Source: Sphaerosporella brunnea (Eukaryota; Ascomycota; Pezizomycetes; Pezizales; Pyronemataceae). From it: a stretch of 50,958 nucleotides of DNA. The notes under the pieces are model-generated. The model saw only the letters and a program-made list of their open reading frames with translations, was not told the DNA's origin and did not search any database. Each line of letters opens with the position of its first letter. Position 1 is the first letter of the stretch. Shown piece by piece: positions 9,919 through 21,782 of the stretch. The stretch is from the NCBI GenBank assembly GCA_008704415.1, contig VXIS01000342.1, positions 1 through 50,958 on the forward strand, in the 5' to 3' direction. Made by a program: the position numbers and the translations under genes.

Positions 9919-12357
9919 TTGTCTAGCATAGCAGGTCAGGCCATCGAGCAACGTTTCGCAGAGAACGGAACTCTCAACGTTTTCAGGCGCTGCGGAATTC
10001 ACGACTCGCAGCCACCGACCGAGTTGTGGGACATTACCGCCAACCAAACGTTCTCCTCTTTAGGAGGTCTTCAAATGCGATGGAGTATTTGCAGCTGCAA
10101 ACCAGCATCGTGGCGGATAGCATACCTCATCGGCAGAATTCGACATGCGATGTTGAGTCTGCAGGATTGAGCATCGGGAGCTCTGAAGTGGATGGAAGTC
10201 AGGCTCGGTTTGTAATTGTGGTTCCCGGCTTTCTGGTTCGTCAAGGTCAGGCACAGGCACACGGGTAGCACAAGCGTCAGGATGTGTTGCAAAACGTTAT
10301 TTGCAAGTTTCGTCGCTGGATGATGATGATAAATAAAATAGTAACCCCGGGAGGAGCGCGAGATGGCATCAAATCAATCAAATCATCAACCGCTCGCTAG
10401 ATTTCATGGACGCACAGTTGGAATCAAGGGCCGGTTAGTTCCTTAGAACGTATCATGTTCCAAATCTAGTGAAATTTCTCTATGCAAAACTTGACACAAA
10501 ATCATGAGGCTTTGTGGCGTTATTTGTTAGGTATGTTGCATACGAAGTGAGGATGCTGGATCGTGATCAGCAATCAGATTCTGAAAACGGGCAAGGGGAT
10601 GGATGGATATTGCTTGCGTCGATCATTTTGAGCCCCAATCCGATTTCTCTGCCGTGCAGGCAAGGAAGGCACTTCACACAACCGAGATGTCCGGGGAAGC
10701 TGATAAACAAGTCGGTGGTGGTGGTGGTGGTGCACTACTTTAGGTAGATTCTTAAGCAAGCACGTTGCTGCGCTCTCTATCGAGAGAAAGAGTCAAGAGG
10801 CCCGAGTTACATGTATGCGCTCGGTTCGAGAACGACATAGGTACTTCGGTACTCTATCTACATACTAAGTACGGGCGCTCGATGGGTTACATATTGTCCA
10901 CTTCTACCTACCCGAGGAGCGAGCTGCACGCGCATCTCCGTCCGCCGGACTCCGAACAGAAAAAAACCACGAGCCAAGATCTCTGGTGGTTGTCCAATAC
11001 CCGCCCAATCGACTGGATCCGTCTTCGGACAAACCTCCTTTTCAAGCGCCACGCATCACCAGCTGTCGATTGGACGATGAGATGGTTCCACGCTGCGAGC
11101 TGCAAGCTATCTCACTGCTGCACGGCAGAGTGTCCGTACATGTGTGCGTCAGTCGTCATTACCAAGGATTGTGACCTTTCCCTAATGGGCTTTCAAGGCC
11201 AAGCATCGAATCTGGGGGCTGAAAAGAAATGATCCGCCATCGCGTTCGCGCTCGATTGGGTCCCGTTGAATTTTTTTTTTTTTTTTTCCTGATGAGTGAG
11301 TGCTTTTGGGAATGGCTCGAGCTCGCCTGGGCATGCTTGGGGGGGTTTCTCTCGCTTGGGCGGTGTTGTTCACCAAGTGAGACACAGCCAGGGACGAAGG
11401 GGTTGAAAAAAAAACGGACGAGGAGGGGGCCGTAGGAGAGCAGTAGGAGGAGAAGAGGTGGAGAGGGTGCAAAGGAGAGGACGCAAAAACACTTGTTGTC
11501 CATTGGGTCGTCGTCGTCGTCGTCGTCGTTGTTGTTGATGTTTTTGTTGTTGTTGACGTCTGCCAGCCAAGTATCTCGATCCAGCATCTCAAGAATCGAC
11601 CTCTCGCTCTCGCGGCCAAATACTTGCTGACCGCTGGGTTCCGCTTGCTGATCTGTTCCACTCAGGTACCAAAGACGATGCCATACCGCTTTTGCTGTGC
11701 TCTGCCTACACCCCCCTACCCACACCACCTGGAGAGAAAAGTACCTACCTCCTACGTCTGCACCCCCACCCCCCCTCCCCCTTCCCAAATATTCACTGGG
11801 CCTCTTATTTCATCGCACTCCTCTTCGATCTCTACGTGCACGCCCATCTCACCCCGTCATTCGTCGTCGTCGTTCGTTTTCAACAGAAGCATCCAACTGC
11901 AACCACCGGCAACAAGTACCTAGCCAGCGGCGGCTACAACAACGACAACAATAACAACAACCGCAGCACTCCAACTTTTCCGCGCTTCGCCTTTCAGCCA
12001 AAGAAACTTAAGCCCTCTTGTGTTTTACGAGATGTTTAGGTGTTACGCCGCATAGTGGTCAATTCGATCGCAGCAATCATTTTGGAAACCTTTCGCGTCC
12101 CTCGTTTCTTCGTCAGATATACGACTCGCAGTCTGCCTGTTTTAAAACAGACTTCGAATCCTGTATACTGGCTCAAACGCCTTTGGAGTCGGAGAAAAAA
12201 AAACACACGTCAAATTTCTGCTCATCGACAATACGACCCTCATTTTATATCCCGGAGTCCTACAGTTCCTAAAACACCACACTCGTTGGCCGGCGCATCT
12301 GGGCAGGTTCCTCAAATACACAACCGTTGAGGAACGAACGTTGCAACAACAGCGCCC
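9919..12357. other. long 5' region of the Rho GEF gene
   Basis: About 2.4 kb without a gene I can support. Low-complexity stretches dominate: a GGT run near 10714-10730, a T run near 11271-11288, and (GTC)n/(GTT)n at 11506-11555, which make long but meaningless frames. The last several hundred bases are CT- and CA-rich and look like promoter and 5' leader of the gene at 12358. Confidence 0.4.
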
Positions 12358-15300
12358 ATGGCTTTACTAACACACAAAGTCTCGTCCTGCACCGACAACT
12401 ATTCCCTTTTTACAAAAGAAAAACACTTTTATGGCATCCCATATCTCGACAGATCTCGATCGTCAATTCCTAGTGATGCCAGTTCCTTCTTCAGCGGGGC
12501 GCTTTCTCTCCGGGAATCCAATCAGGATCTATCTCACACCCCTCCTCGCAACGTCAAAAGCAGCTCATCCAGACTTACCTCGCCAAACATAGACGCACAA
12601 GTTCCTCGAACAGTCGAAGATGCAGAAACTACAGCTTCGCACATTGTCGAACTCGGATGTCAATTGGACACGAATGGCGTCCCATTGCCTGATTTCGAAG
12701 AGGACGCTGTGGAGGACGCGCCGTGGGACAGCACCGATCCACCCAGCCCCCCAGATAATGCATCGTTCGTCACAGCAAACTCTGCCAACATCCCAACAAT
12801 CACGGTGAAAGAAGTTGGTGACCAAGAGAGAAATCCATATGTATTTCATAAGTGGATGAAGACCATGTTCCGAAAGTCTCCCAAGTATCTTTCGCCGGAC
12901 ACAGCCAATGCAGGTGGAGAGTGTATCTCGTTGAGATCGTGTAGAACAGGGCGCTCGTCTTCAGGGTTCGTGAGTGCAGTCAAGACCGCATCAATAACCC
13001 TGGCATCGTTTCCATTGTCTGGCCACTCAACCTCTCGGCGATCGAGCTCGGGGTTTTTGGACCCAGCCACAATAGCTCGAATGCTCGACAGAAAGCATGC
13101 GCTCGAGGAATTGATCACTACTGAGGAGTACTATATTCGGGATTTGCGGTCGTTGAAAGATGTGAGTGTACTTTCCAGGTTGAGATTCACCCAAATCTGA
13201 TTCTAGTAAATAGAAATACCTTCCCATACTTCGGGATTGTGTTTGGATTTCCTCGGACGTCAGACAAACGATGGCGCGCAATGTTACCGAAATGCTTGAG
13301 CTCCACGGCAGGCTACTTGCAGATATCACCCGTGCCTTGCCGTGCACTGCGCAAATGATCCAGGATCATGGGTTGGATGCGGGCAAAAATCTTGGGGACG
13401 TGACTGCTTATCCCATTCTTGCCGACCCAGCGGCTGCAGCCGAGGTGGCAAGGGCATTTGACAAAACTGTGAGGCTCTAGCAAATTATTGCGTTGCAGCT
13501 TCGTTAACGTGACACAGATCATGGCGTTTTTTGTTTACGAAGAGTATTCCGCCAAGTATCAAGAAGTGTTAAAAGCACCCAAACGTGCTGGAAGATCTTC
13601 AGATAATTTGCACGGAAAAGGAACAGAGGCTTTGATAGGTGCATCCAACTCATGGGACAACCGTGGAGACTATGGGAAACGAGCCATGGAGCTTTATGAT
13701 TTGCTTTTTAAAGTAAGCACCTGCTAGCTGAGAGATTAAGACACAAATTCCTCAACTGACGTTTCCACAGCCCATTCAGAGATTGTGCAAGTATCCCTTG
13801 CTTTTCCGTGAGATCGAGAAGCATACGCCGGCAATCGACTGTCCAGACACCAATCGATTGCTGGAGAAGGTGCGACACAGATTGGATGAAGCGGTTCATC
13901 AAGTGAATGTGGCCAATAGCGATGCTCCTCGCATGCGCGAACGCATTGAAAAAACATGGCTGCTGCAAGACAGGTTGGATTTCCACGAGAAGGTGCATAC
14001 CCACTATCAATCCTGCTCCAGCAAAGCTGATGGCAGATATAGTCGCTACCGGTTCGTCTTTTAGGGCATGTGATTCTTTGCGGTACATTGCATGTAACCT
14101 GGCAGAGCACTCGTGAGACCCAACCTCACACGGAGTACATGGCCTGTCTGCTCTTCAAATCTTACCTTATACTTGCATCAGTAGCGAAGGCCGATCACTA
14201 CAAAGTCAAATTTGCGATCACCTTGGCCGTCGCCCGCATTGAGCAGCCCAACCACGGCAAAGGTGAGAGAATATGTTTTCTTTTCTTCACGAGACTTGGA
14301 TTGACCATACGGATAGGCCTCTACAGTCCCGGGGCACCCCACACTTGGAAACTGGTCTTTGAAGCCGACCACCACATCTTTGAGGTTCTGCTCTCAGCAT
14401 GTTCCGACGATGAGGAATTCATCTGGCGCAACCACATAGACGATCGTATCCTGGCGGAACACAAGGATTATCAGGAGTACAGCTCCACAAACATGGATTT
14501 CTGCTCCTGCAGATCTTCTGATATCAAGCCCGTCGCCGACGTCTTCGGACGACCGGGAACGCTGGCCCGTCATCAATCCCTCGTGCGTGGTGGCTCATCT
14601 TCTACTTTGGAATCCGATGGACAATATGTGGTCATCAACAATTTCTTGTTCGCTGATGATGCAAATGGTTCCACAAACCTGCGACGAAGCTACAGCGCCC
14701 TCAATTTCAATGGGCTCGTCCCGACAATCAATTTGAAGCGTGCTGAGCGGAACCGTGTCGAGGGCCGACTTGCAGATGTGTGGACCAGGGATCTCATTCC
14801 ATTCAATGCAACGCGGTCGAAACCTCATAAGGAGCCTAGCGGTACAATGATAATGCGAAGGCTCTCCATGCTTAGCCTACTCTCCGGAGGAGCAAGGAAG
14901 TCCATACTGGGAATTTACAACGATGTGTCAGACACCACATGGGAGGAGGACTACGATTTTGGTGAGAGCACGATCCGGCGTTCTTCAACCCTGTCTTTTG
15001 CCAGGACGAAATCAACCTCATATCACACTGCACCTTCCAGCCCAACGAAGAGAAGTTCCAGCCTCAGTAGCAGGTTTTCTTTCAACTCGAGTGTCAAAAA
15101 GGAGAATCTCTCAGAAAAGCCATCGCCTGTCAGCAAACGACGAAGCATAATGCCGCTCCTTGATGGCAAATGGAGAGCAACTGACGATGCCATTGTTGAA
15201 GCCACTGCGGCAGAACTGCATGAAGCAACACAGCCCGGGCCGTGGGGAAGAGAAGAAGGGTACTTCTCAATTGCGAAACCCACTACGCCTCCCAACTCTA

Positions 15301-15563
15301 TTCAAGAAGAGGAACTCAGCATACATGCGGCCCTCGATGACGATTACATGAAATTGAAGGCTGGAGGAAATGAGCCGACGCACAAGCTTGCAGATGCAGG
15401 CAAGCCAACCACGGAACCAAAGATGTCTAGACGACACACAATTATGGCGTCGCCTAGGGCTCGACCAAGGCCCTGGAAAAGTGTGAAGAGGCATAAAGCA
15501 TTGAGTGAACCTCTGTTCAGCACAAAACTATCTGGAAGCAGTGCCCTACGATCGGATCGATGA
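12358..15563 (+). CDS. Rho guanine nucleotide exchange factor (DH-PH)
   Basis: Six exons: 12358-13161, 13214-13468, 13518-13712, 13771-13992, 14043-14262 and 14317-15563. The introns are 49-58 nt and the product is 980 residues. The DH domain starts near residue 243 (RKHALEELITTEEYYIRDL) and holds the conserved helix PIQRLCKYPLLFREIE at about 419-434. The PH domain follows from about 495 (GHVILCGTLHVTW...). The first 240 and last 370 residues are Ser-rich and disordered-looking. Dbl-family proteins of this kind load GTP on Rho/Cdc42-type GTPases and steer polarity and wall synthesis; the target GTPase is unknown. The 54-nt intron 14263-14316 is a multiple of three without stop, so its retention would add 18 residues to the PH domain. 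Start ATG has the good context GCCCATGGC. Confidence 0.87.
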
Positions 15564-15580
15564 CTTCTCTTTTCTTGACT

Positions 15581-15619
<39 letters not shown>

Positions 15620-16711
15620 CTCTTTCGCTCTCGATGGGGCTCTTTCATTATCCAACGCATCTTCTCGTTGATTTTAATTCTCTAATGCCCCATTATTCCT
15701 CATATGCCGCTCTTCAGCTTTCAAAAGTCTCGTTTGTTTTATAATCCTACTTCTCCCCTCAACTCAGGACTTCGGCCTGGATTGAAAAGGCATTTGGCGG
15801 CTGGCGATGCTAATATTTTACCTCAATCCTCGATTTTTTTTTTTTTGGCAGTTACAATATTCTGTTTACAGGCTTGGTTGGGTCGTTTTTTTTTTTCTTT
15901 TTTTTTCTTTTCTTTGAGGCGTTCAGGGCCAATGGTCCTTTATATTCGGCTGGTGGATCATCATTGAGGTTTCTGCCTGGTTTTGATGCGCAGGGGTTCT
16001 TTCGACTTTCTGGTCCTGCGCTTCGCTTTACGATTCTGATGTATGATATTTGTTTTACCTTGGGGACTTGGGTGATCTGGTGTGGTTTTTTGTTTGATCG
16101 TGGGTTCTAGCGTTTTTCCACGGATGGGGGTTTCACCATTTTTGCTTTTTTTTGCTTGGGTCGTGGTTTGATTGGAAAGGACTGGAGTTGATTGCTTTGT
16201 TTCGATGATGAACATGGAGAGGGAGGCACTTCACTTTCACTGGCGGAAGGGGGATTCGCGGTGGCTAAGAAGCAGTGTTACTTACATGGGGCGAGCTAAT
16301 AGGAGAAGTGGATCCTCTGATTGAGTTGGTTTCTGCGAGTGAGTGATGGAGTAGGAGGAGAACTATACAAGCAATTGTAGCAAAGAAGCATACATGCAGT
16401 TATGTATATTCTATGATGAGCTTAACTCAGGCTTTAAACATTTGATCAATTAAACACCAGCCTCGTGGAGAAAAAGCTCCTGCACATGGGCAACGTAACG
16501 TCATTCGAGCCCCATCAACTAATCAACTTGAACAACCCACACTATCTCCCAAATCCAAGCCCCACCTCTAACCTACCAAATCGCTCCTGCTTGGACCAAC
16601 CCAACCACCCACTTGACAGCCCTCGCATGCACATCACGCTTACAACAACACACACCCGCACAAATTGGTCCTGCATCTCCATGTTATCTTTCATAAATAC
16701 TCTTCAACACA
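15564..16711. other. intergenic, T-rich
   Basis: A T run of about 39 nt sits at 15580-15619, just after the Rho GEF stop, with shorter T runs near 15835 and 15885. The right part (16440-16710) is CA-rich and is likely the promoter and leader of the CUE/Smr gene. No gene seen. Confidence 0.45.
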
Positions 16712-18456
16712 ATGGCAACGTCACCGAAGGGCCTTTCTATTCAATTTTCAGACCAAGACGCTATCCAGAAACTCGAGGTACCATTTTCTCTCTTGGGCGC
16801 CGCGGGCCGGGCTGGCGATCACCACCCCCGTGACGCAAACGTGTCGACTAACAACTTTCCATTCTCCTTCAGGTCGAATTCAGCAAACTTGATGGAGCGC
16901 TGATCGCATCGATTTATTACGATAATCTCTCCATCGATGAGGCACGCAAGACTCTGAATCTTTTGAGCGGCGAGACCACAACGGACGACGATCTTGATGG
17001 CGGCGACGGCTCGCCTATACTCGAACACTCGGCGCCTAACAGTTGTCCTGAATGGGGCGATTGGGCATCTGAGACGACGGATCCCACCACAATATCGATG
17101 GCATCATTGCGCGTAGACGACGACGCGGACCCTGAACTTGATGGCGATGACTTACCTGAAGACATGCGTATGCTGCGCGCCATGTTCCCCATGATGAGCA
17201 AATACACTCTTCAGAAGACCCTAGAGAAATGTGGTGGCGATTATAGCCGCGTGACAGACGAACTGTTGAATCGCGCGTATCTAGAAGAGGACGGGGAAGG
17301 GGCAAAGGCCAAGGGTATTGATGGCTTTGGGGAGGATGCGAACGGGTTTCATAATGGGGGCAAGAAGAAAAGAAGACATAAAGGGAAGCTGCCGGCGAAT
17401 TGCGTTTCCATTGCCGCAAGACTCTCGAGCACTCACGGCAGAAGGATGTCGCTGCCGCTGGAGGGAACCGAGAATACTCCCCCTGAGCCGCCAATGTCTG
17501 TCTGGGACAAAAAGAGCGAGGAGATTCAATACATCTCCGAGTCCTTAGGACTACCGAAGCCGGTAGTTACGTCAGCGCACCACTCCAACGGAGGATCGAT
17601 GCTTCGGACCATCATGTCGCTTCTGGAACGATATGGCGACGTAGCCACTGGCGACACTGAGGAGCATCTTGCAGAACTGAATGAATTGGTAGAGGCGTTT
17701 GGAAGCGATGTTAGGGCGGAACATCTGGATCGATTGCTTCGATTGTGCAAAGATAACAAAGTGGCCGTCTTTCAGTTGGCCGAGCTGCTGAGGAGGAACA
17801 TCCCCAAGGCGGGAATGATCGAGATCCCCACCAACCGTACTGTACCTAGATCGTCGGGCAAGCCACCGGCGAGATCCAATTCACTTGCATCACACCGCCT
17901 GCAAGATCAAGAAAGCTGGACCGTAGTTGGAACGTCGTTGCGCTCCACGCCTTCCTCGCCAACCTACCACCGACCGCTCAATTATGCCAGCGCCGCGCAG
18001 TTGTCTGGATCGTACCGCGCCGCACGCAATGAGGCGTTTCAGAAAGCTGCAGCTTCTTATCGCCGCTCAAGATCCGACAAGCTTATGGGAGGCGCCGCGG
18101 CATTCTATGCGGATCTGGGACACGACTACAATCACAAAACGAAGGAATACGACAATATAGCCGCCGAGAGATATGTGACCGAAAACAGCGGCGATGGCGT
18201 CCTGGATCTCCATGGCGTCACCGTTGCACAAGCAGTGAAGATTGCGAAGGAACGAACGACGAGGTGGTGGGTCGAGACTCCACCTGACGAGAAGGGGCGC
18301 GGAGTCAAACCGTTCCGGATCGTGACTGGGCTCGGACGGCACAGTAAGGGCGGCGAGGCAAAGCTAGCTCCTGCGGTTATGAAGATGCTGCAGAGGGAAA
18401 AGTGGCATATTGTGGTCGGCCGGGGCGAGATCTTCGTATACGGTGTCCGGAAGTAA
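16712..18456 (+). CDS. Cue2-like CUE/Smr-domain endonuclease
   Basis: Exon 16712-16777, a 95-nt intron with branch GACTAAC, and exon 16873-18456 give 549 residues. A first CUE-like helical stretch lies at about residues 24-52. A clear CUE domain, which binds ubiquitin, lies at 116-160 (MFPMMSKYTL...CGGDYSRVTDELLN). A DUF1771 segment sits at about 398-455 (YRAARNEAFQKAAASYRRS) and the Smr nuclease domain at 466-549, with LDLHG and the glycine-rich loop GLGRHS. This order matches yeast Cue2, which cuts mRNA in the A site of collided ribosomes during no-go decay. Activity here is inferred from the family; the key LDLHG and GLGRHS motifs are intact. The 22-codon first exon has a standard start ATG. 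Confidence 0.9.
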
Positions 18457-18700
18457 TCTGGCACATGGCGTTGCGATCGTGTGTTAGATATGGACGTTGT
18501 TGTTGTCGGGCTTTTTTTTGGTTCCATACTTGCGAAACCCACCGTATATTCTGTCTGTTTCAGACTGTACCATCTGGTTTCTCTTTGTTTATTGGAAAGG
18601 CGTACGGGTCGGTCATACACTGTGGTATTTATGCATCGGTTACCCTGGGTGGGAATTTTATTGCTTGCTGTTCGATATATGAATCGGGTTGTCTCTACTA

Positions 18701-18897
18701 CCGTAAAAACTCACTTATACGAGGCCCCCCCAGATTTGGTTAGCGGCACAGAATTGCCTTATAGGGAATTTAATGTCTCCAAAAGGAAGTCAGTAAAAAC
18801 AAAAACCCTCCTTGGTAAGCTCAGAAGTTTCCCTATAAGGCAATTATTTGCCGCTAACCAAATCTGGGGGGAGTCTCTTATAAGTGAGTTTTTACGG
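18701..18897. mobile_element. 197-bp foldback MITE
   Basis: CCGTAAAAACTCACTTATA at the left end is matched in reverse complement by TATAAGTGAGTTTTTACGG at the right end. The similarity goes on for about 80 bp on each side (GATTTGGTTAGCGGCA, TTGCCTTATAGGGAA), with a few mismatches. TA flanks both ends (18699-18700 and 18898-18899). It has no coding capacity and lies about 240 bp after the stop of the CUE/Smr gene, possibly inside its 3' UTR or just beyond. Confidence 0.85.
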
Positions 18898-18899
18898 TA

Positions 18900-20204
18900 C
18901 TCGAGTGGGAATATGTCCATCAAGGCTGTTGGGACCAGGAGCAGCAAGTTGGTGATCCTTTTGCACAGGCGCTGTGGAGCTGTCGTCCGTAGATAAATGA
19001 AGTGTTAATTTTTGATGCAGTAGAGCGTTTGCGATTTCATCTTAATTCTGAAAAACCGAAGAAGATTTCACACACCGCCCAGAAATGCCAAGCCTGTGCG
19101 TTGGCACACCGAAAACCTCGCACACTTTGGCTTCACGATGCTTTTGTGGTGTGTGTCCGCTCTTCCAGGCGAGATAGAGTGTACGGTTTCGATTCAACAA
19201 CTCATTTGCGCCCGCGATTCGCCTGCAACCACTCAGTATTAGCCTCAGCCGATAGCCCTCACGGCTACTCGTCGGAATGAACGTTTAGCGCCAGTTAGCA
19301 AGGCGGTAGCGCTTGCAGTGAGCTCCCATCGAGACGGAACGGAACAATATCGTGCGAAGCGTGCGAGCGATATGATCGACCCAGTCGGACGTTAGAAGCG
19401 TTAGAAGCGGGCGTGCATACGGGCGGAGGAATGCACATGGTGGTGGGTGGTCGGGGGGAGCACGTCAAGTCGATAGGGATTGCTTTCACTGAAGGTTTCC
19501 TTGATGTTCTTTCCTTTGGAGGTGCAGGCCCCACAGTAGGACTTTGAGCCTAGGGGTAGCATTAGCCTCCGCCGCTATATATCATGGCCGCAAGCGGCCG
19601 AATACAATATGATTAAACAAACAAACAAACAAAGAAGGCTTGACAACTGGCTTAGCCCCTAGGAGTGACGACACCACCACCCCCAAAAAACGGCAACGCA
19701 AAACACGATATCGTCACAAGACTGACAAGGGCTCTTTCGCATTAATTTGGAGCCAGCAATTGCAATTTCTGGAGCAAAGCCAGTGGAGATATCGATTTTT
19801 CTCCGTTTTTCGGTCGTGGGTTACCGTTTCTCAGTCCCAAGACTTAAAAATCCGTAACAAAAAACCGTCTCGCAAAGAAAAAAATCAACAACTACCCCAA
19901 CGTTTCTTCAAAAACATTAAATATAGGCTCAAAAAAAAAGTAAGAGATGATGCTAGTGTTGATTGATAATATGGAGATGTGAAACAAACCAATTAAAGGG
20001 AGCGTTCCCGGATTAAAAAGAAAGGTCGGAACAAAAAGAAATTGGTGATTCGATTTTGGTGGGTTAGGGTTACCCGTTCTAGTTTAGCGCTGTGCGGATC
20101 TTTTTGAATACAGCAATCTCCAAACGCGCCCTTAGTAGTATGCAAAGCACAAAACCCCCATATCACCCGCCGCAGTTCTGTTGCACCACGTTCCCAGTCA
20201 AAGC
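18900..20204. other. intergenic with repeat debris
   Basis: No gene recognised. It contains a tRNA-like A-box at about 19290-19312 (TTAGCAAGGCGGTAGCGC), an AAAC tail at about 19612-19635, and one copy of a dispersed repeat at 19675-19855. Open frames are short and AT-driven. Confidence 0.4.
19675..19855 (+). repeat. dispersed repeat, copy 1
   Basis: About 180 bp that recur in inverted orientation at 32083-32280. Shared words include CAACGCAAAACACGATATCG, GGAGATATCGATTTTTCTCC and GACTTAAAAATCCGT. The copies differ by substitutions and by a block of about 20 bp present only in copy 2. Probably remnants of one transposon family; no terminal repeats seen. Confidence 0.75.
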
Positions 20205-21204
20205 ATGGCAAACTCCAAGTATCCGACCTCCGACCTCCGACCTCCGACTACACTGCCCCTCCAGCACTGACAAACACAAAAAAAATGTCAGATACGAATA
20301 TGTGCGCGCATTCGAGGAACACAAAACACTCCTGCCAAACGCATGGATAGTGATCCGTATTGACGGGCGAGGATTCCACAAGTGAGTGCATTGCACGCAT
20401 TCATCAAAACGCTTGCAAATCTTTTTTGTTTTTGTGTGCGCTGACGTGGTTGGTGGTGGTAGATTTACAGCACGCTACAACTTCACCAAGCCCAACGACC
20501 TGCGCGCGCTGAACCTGATGAACGAAGCGGCGCGAGCGGTGATGCAGGAGCTGCCAGAGATCGTCTTCGCCTTCGGCGTCAGCGACGAGTACTCCTTCGT
20601 GCTCAGGCGCAACACGGACCTTTTCGACCGCCGCGAGTCAAAAATCGTCACCTTGATCACCTCCCTCTTCACCGCCTACTACATCCACCTCTGGCCCGCC
20701 CACTTCCAGGGCGAACGCTTTATCCTCTCCCCGCCCCTCCCCTCTTTCGACGGCCGCGCCGTCATCTACCCCACCACCCGTGCCCTGCGCGACTACATAT
20801 CCTGGCGCCAGGTCGACGCCCACATCAATAACTTGTACAACACTACGTTTTGGGCGCTGATGCAACGCGGCGGCATGACCGCCGTCGAGGCGGAGAAGGA
20901 GCTTGTCGAGACCTTGTCCAAGGATAAGCATGAGATTTTGTTCTCGAGATTCGGTATCAACTACAACAACGAGCCCGAAATCTTCAAGAAAGGTAGCGTT
21001 CTGTTCAGAGATTACGCCGAGACCGCCATCCCGCCGCCGCCGCCGGAAACTCAGCCGGGCGAGCAAATCAGCAAGACCCAGCTCGAGAAAAGAAAAAAAG
21101 CCCAGCGGAAGGCAAAAATAACCCTCAGCTTTTGCGATGTCATAAAGGATGCCTTCTGGGAACAGAGACCATGGATTTTGGGAGGGACGGGGATGAAAGA
21201 ATAA
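20205..21204 (+). CDS. thg1: tRNA-His guanylyltransferase
   Basis: Three exons: 20205-20218 (14 nt only), 20292-20381 and 20463-21204, with introns of 73 and 81 nt. The product is 281 residues. The tiny first exon gives MANSK, and splicing continues with YEYVR, the family N-terminus. The metal-binding residues are present at the positions expected for the family: Asp29 in RIDGRGFHKF, and Asp76-Glu77 in SDEYSF. The motif YNFTKPND and the C-terminal catalytic-core residues are also present. Thg1 adds the essential G at position -1 of tRNA-His by 3'-5' nucleotide addition, after activation of the tRNA 5' end. It is normally an essential single-copy gene. The Pro-rich loop at about 228-240 (IPPPPPETQPGEQ) is an ordinary fungal variable region. 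Confidence 0.94.
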
Positions 21205-21782
21205 AAAAAATTGGAGACGAATCCGTCGACGATTCATCCAGCGAGGGACACCGTTCGTGATAAACTGTGACGGTACCACTCTAGATCTACAAGAGGTATC
21301 CGGCAAAGACTGAGTAGTAATTCACCTCTCAAACAGCACACAAAGGCCCTTGAAGATAGCAAGCCTTACATGAAGTTGAATATCCGCTCTAGCCAGATAC
21401 CGCATTTTCTCGCGAGAAAGGGACGTGGCTTAGTGAATTTGCCTCTGCGGCTCAGTGATTTCGCCAGATGGCCAGCCAAGTGACTTTGCCACTATCCCAT
21501 CTACGCGAGATTCTACGGTACTGCACGAGGAAGTAACTAGCACCAGCGTCATAGGTATTATGAGTACTTAGTAATTATAAGTACACGGGAATATTTACCC
21601 ACACCCAGAAGTACAAAGGATAAAAAGCATTTTTACAAAACGCCAGACCCCAATCCAATGCGTCGAAAAAGAACGCCATGCCCCGGTACTCCAGAAAGAA
21701 TTGTGATATAAGCGCCATAAAAGAGATGCCCCGATTTTTCCAACACCATGCGCCGGGCCCTGCTCGATCAAAGGCCATTCCA
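21205..21782. other. convergent intergenic region
   Basis: This is the gap between thg1 (+) and the SP-RING gene (-). Apart from the small foldback element at 21400-21518, nothing is seen except AT-rich 3' flanks. Confidence 0.45.
21400..21518. mobile_element. 119-bp MITE, GGCAAAGTCACT family
   Basis: Imperfect terminal repeats start CCGCATTTTCTCGCGAG on the left and read CCGTAGAATCTCGCGTAG from the right, with TA on both flanks (21398-21399, 21519-21520). Inside are GTGGC/GTGACTTTGCC words shared with the elements at 40263, 46650 and 47230. An old, diverged copy. Confidence 0.65.

Noticed and set aside
11159..11788. 209-codon minus-strand frame with Asp and Asn runs
   Set aside because: It is built from (GTC)n/(GTT)n and T-run low complexity upstream of the Rho GEF, with no motif.
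20638..21306. 222-codon frame antisense to thg1
   Set aside because: Shadow of the GC-rich third codon positions of thg1.
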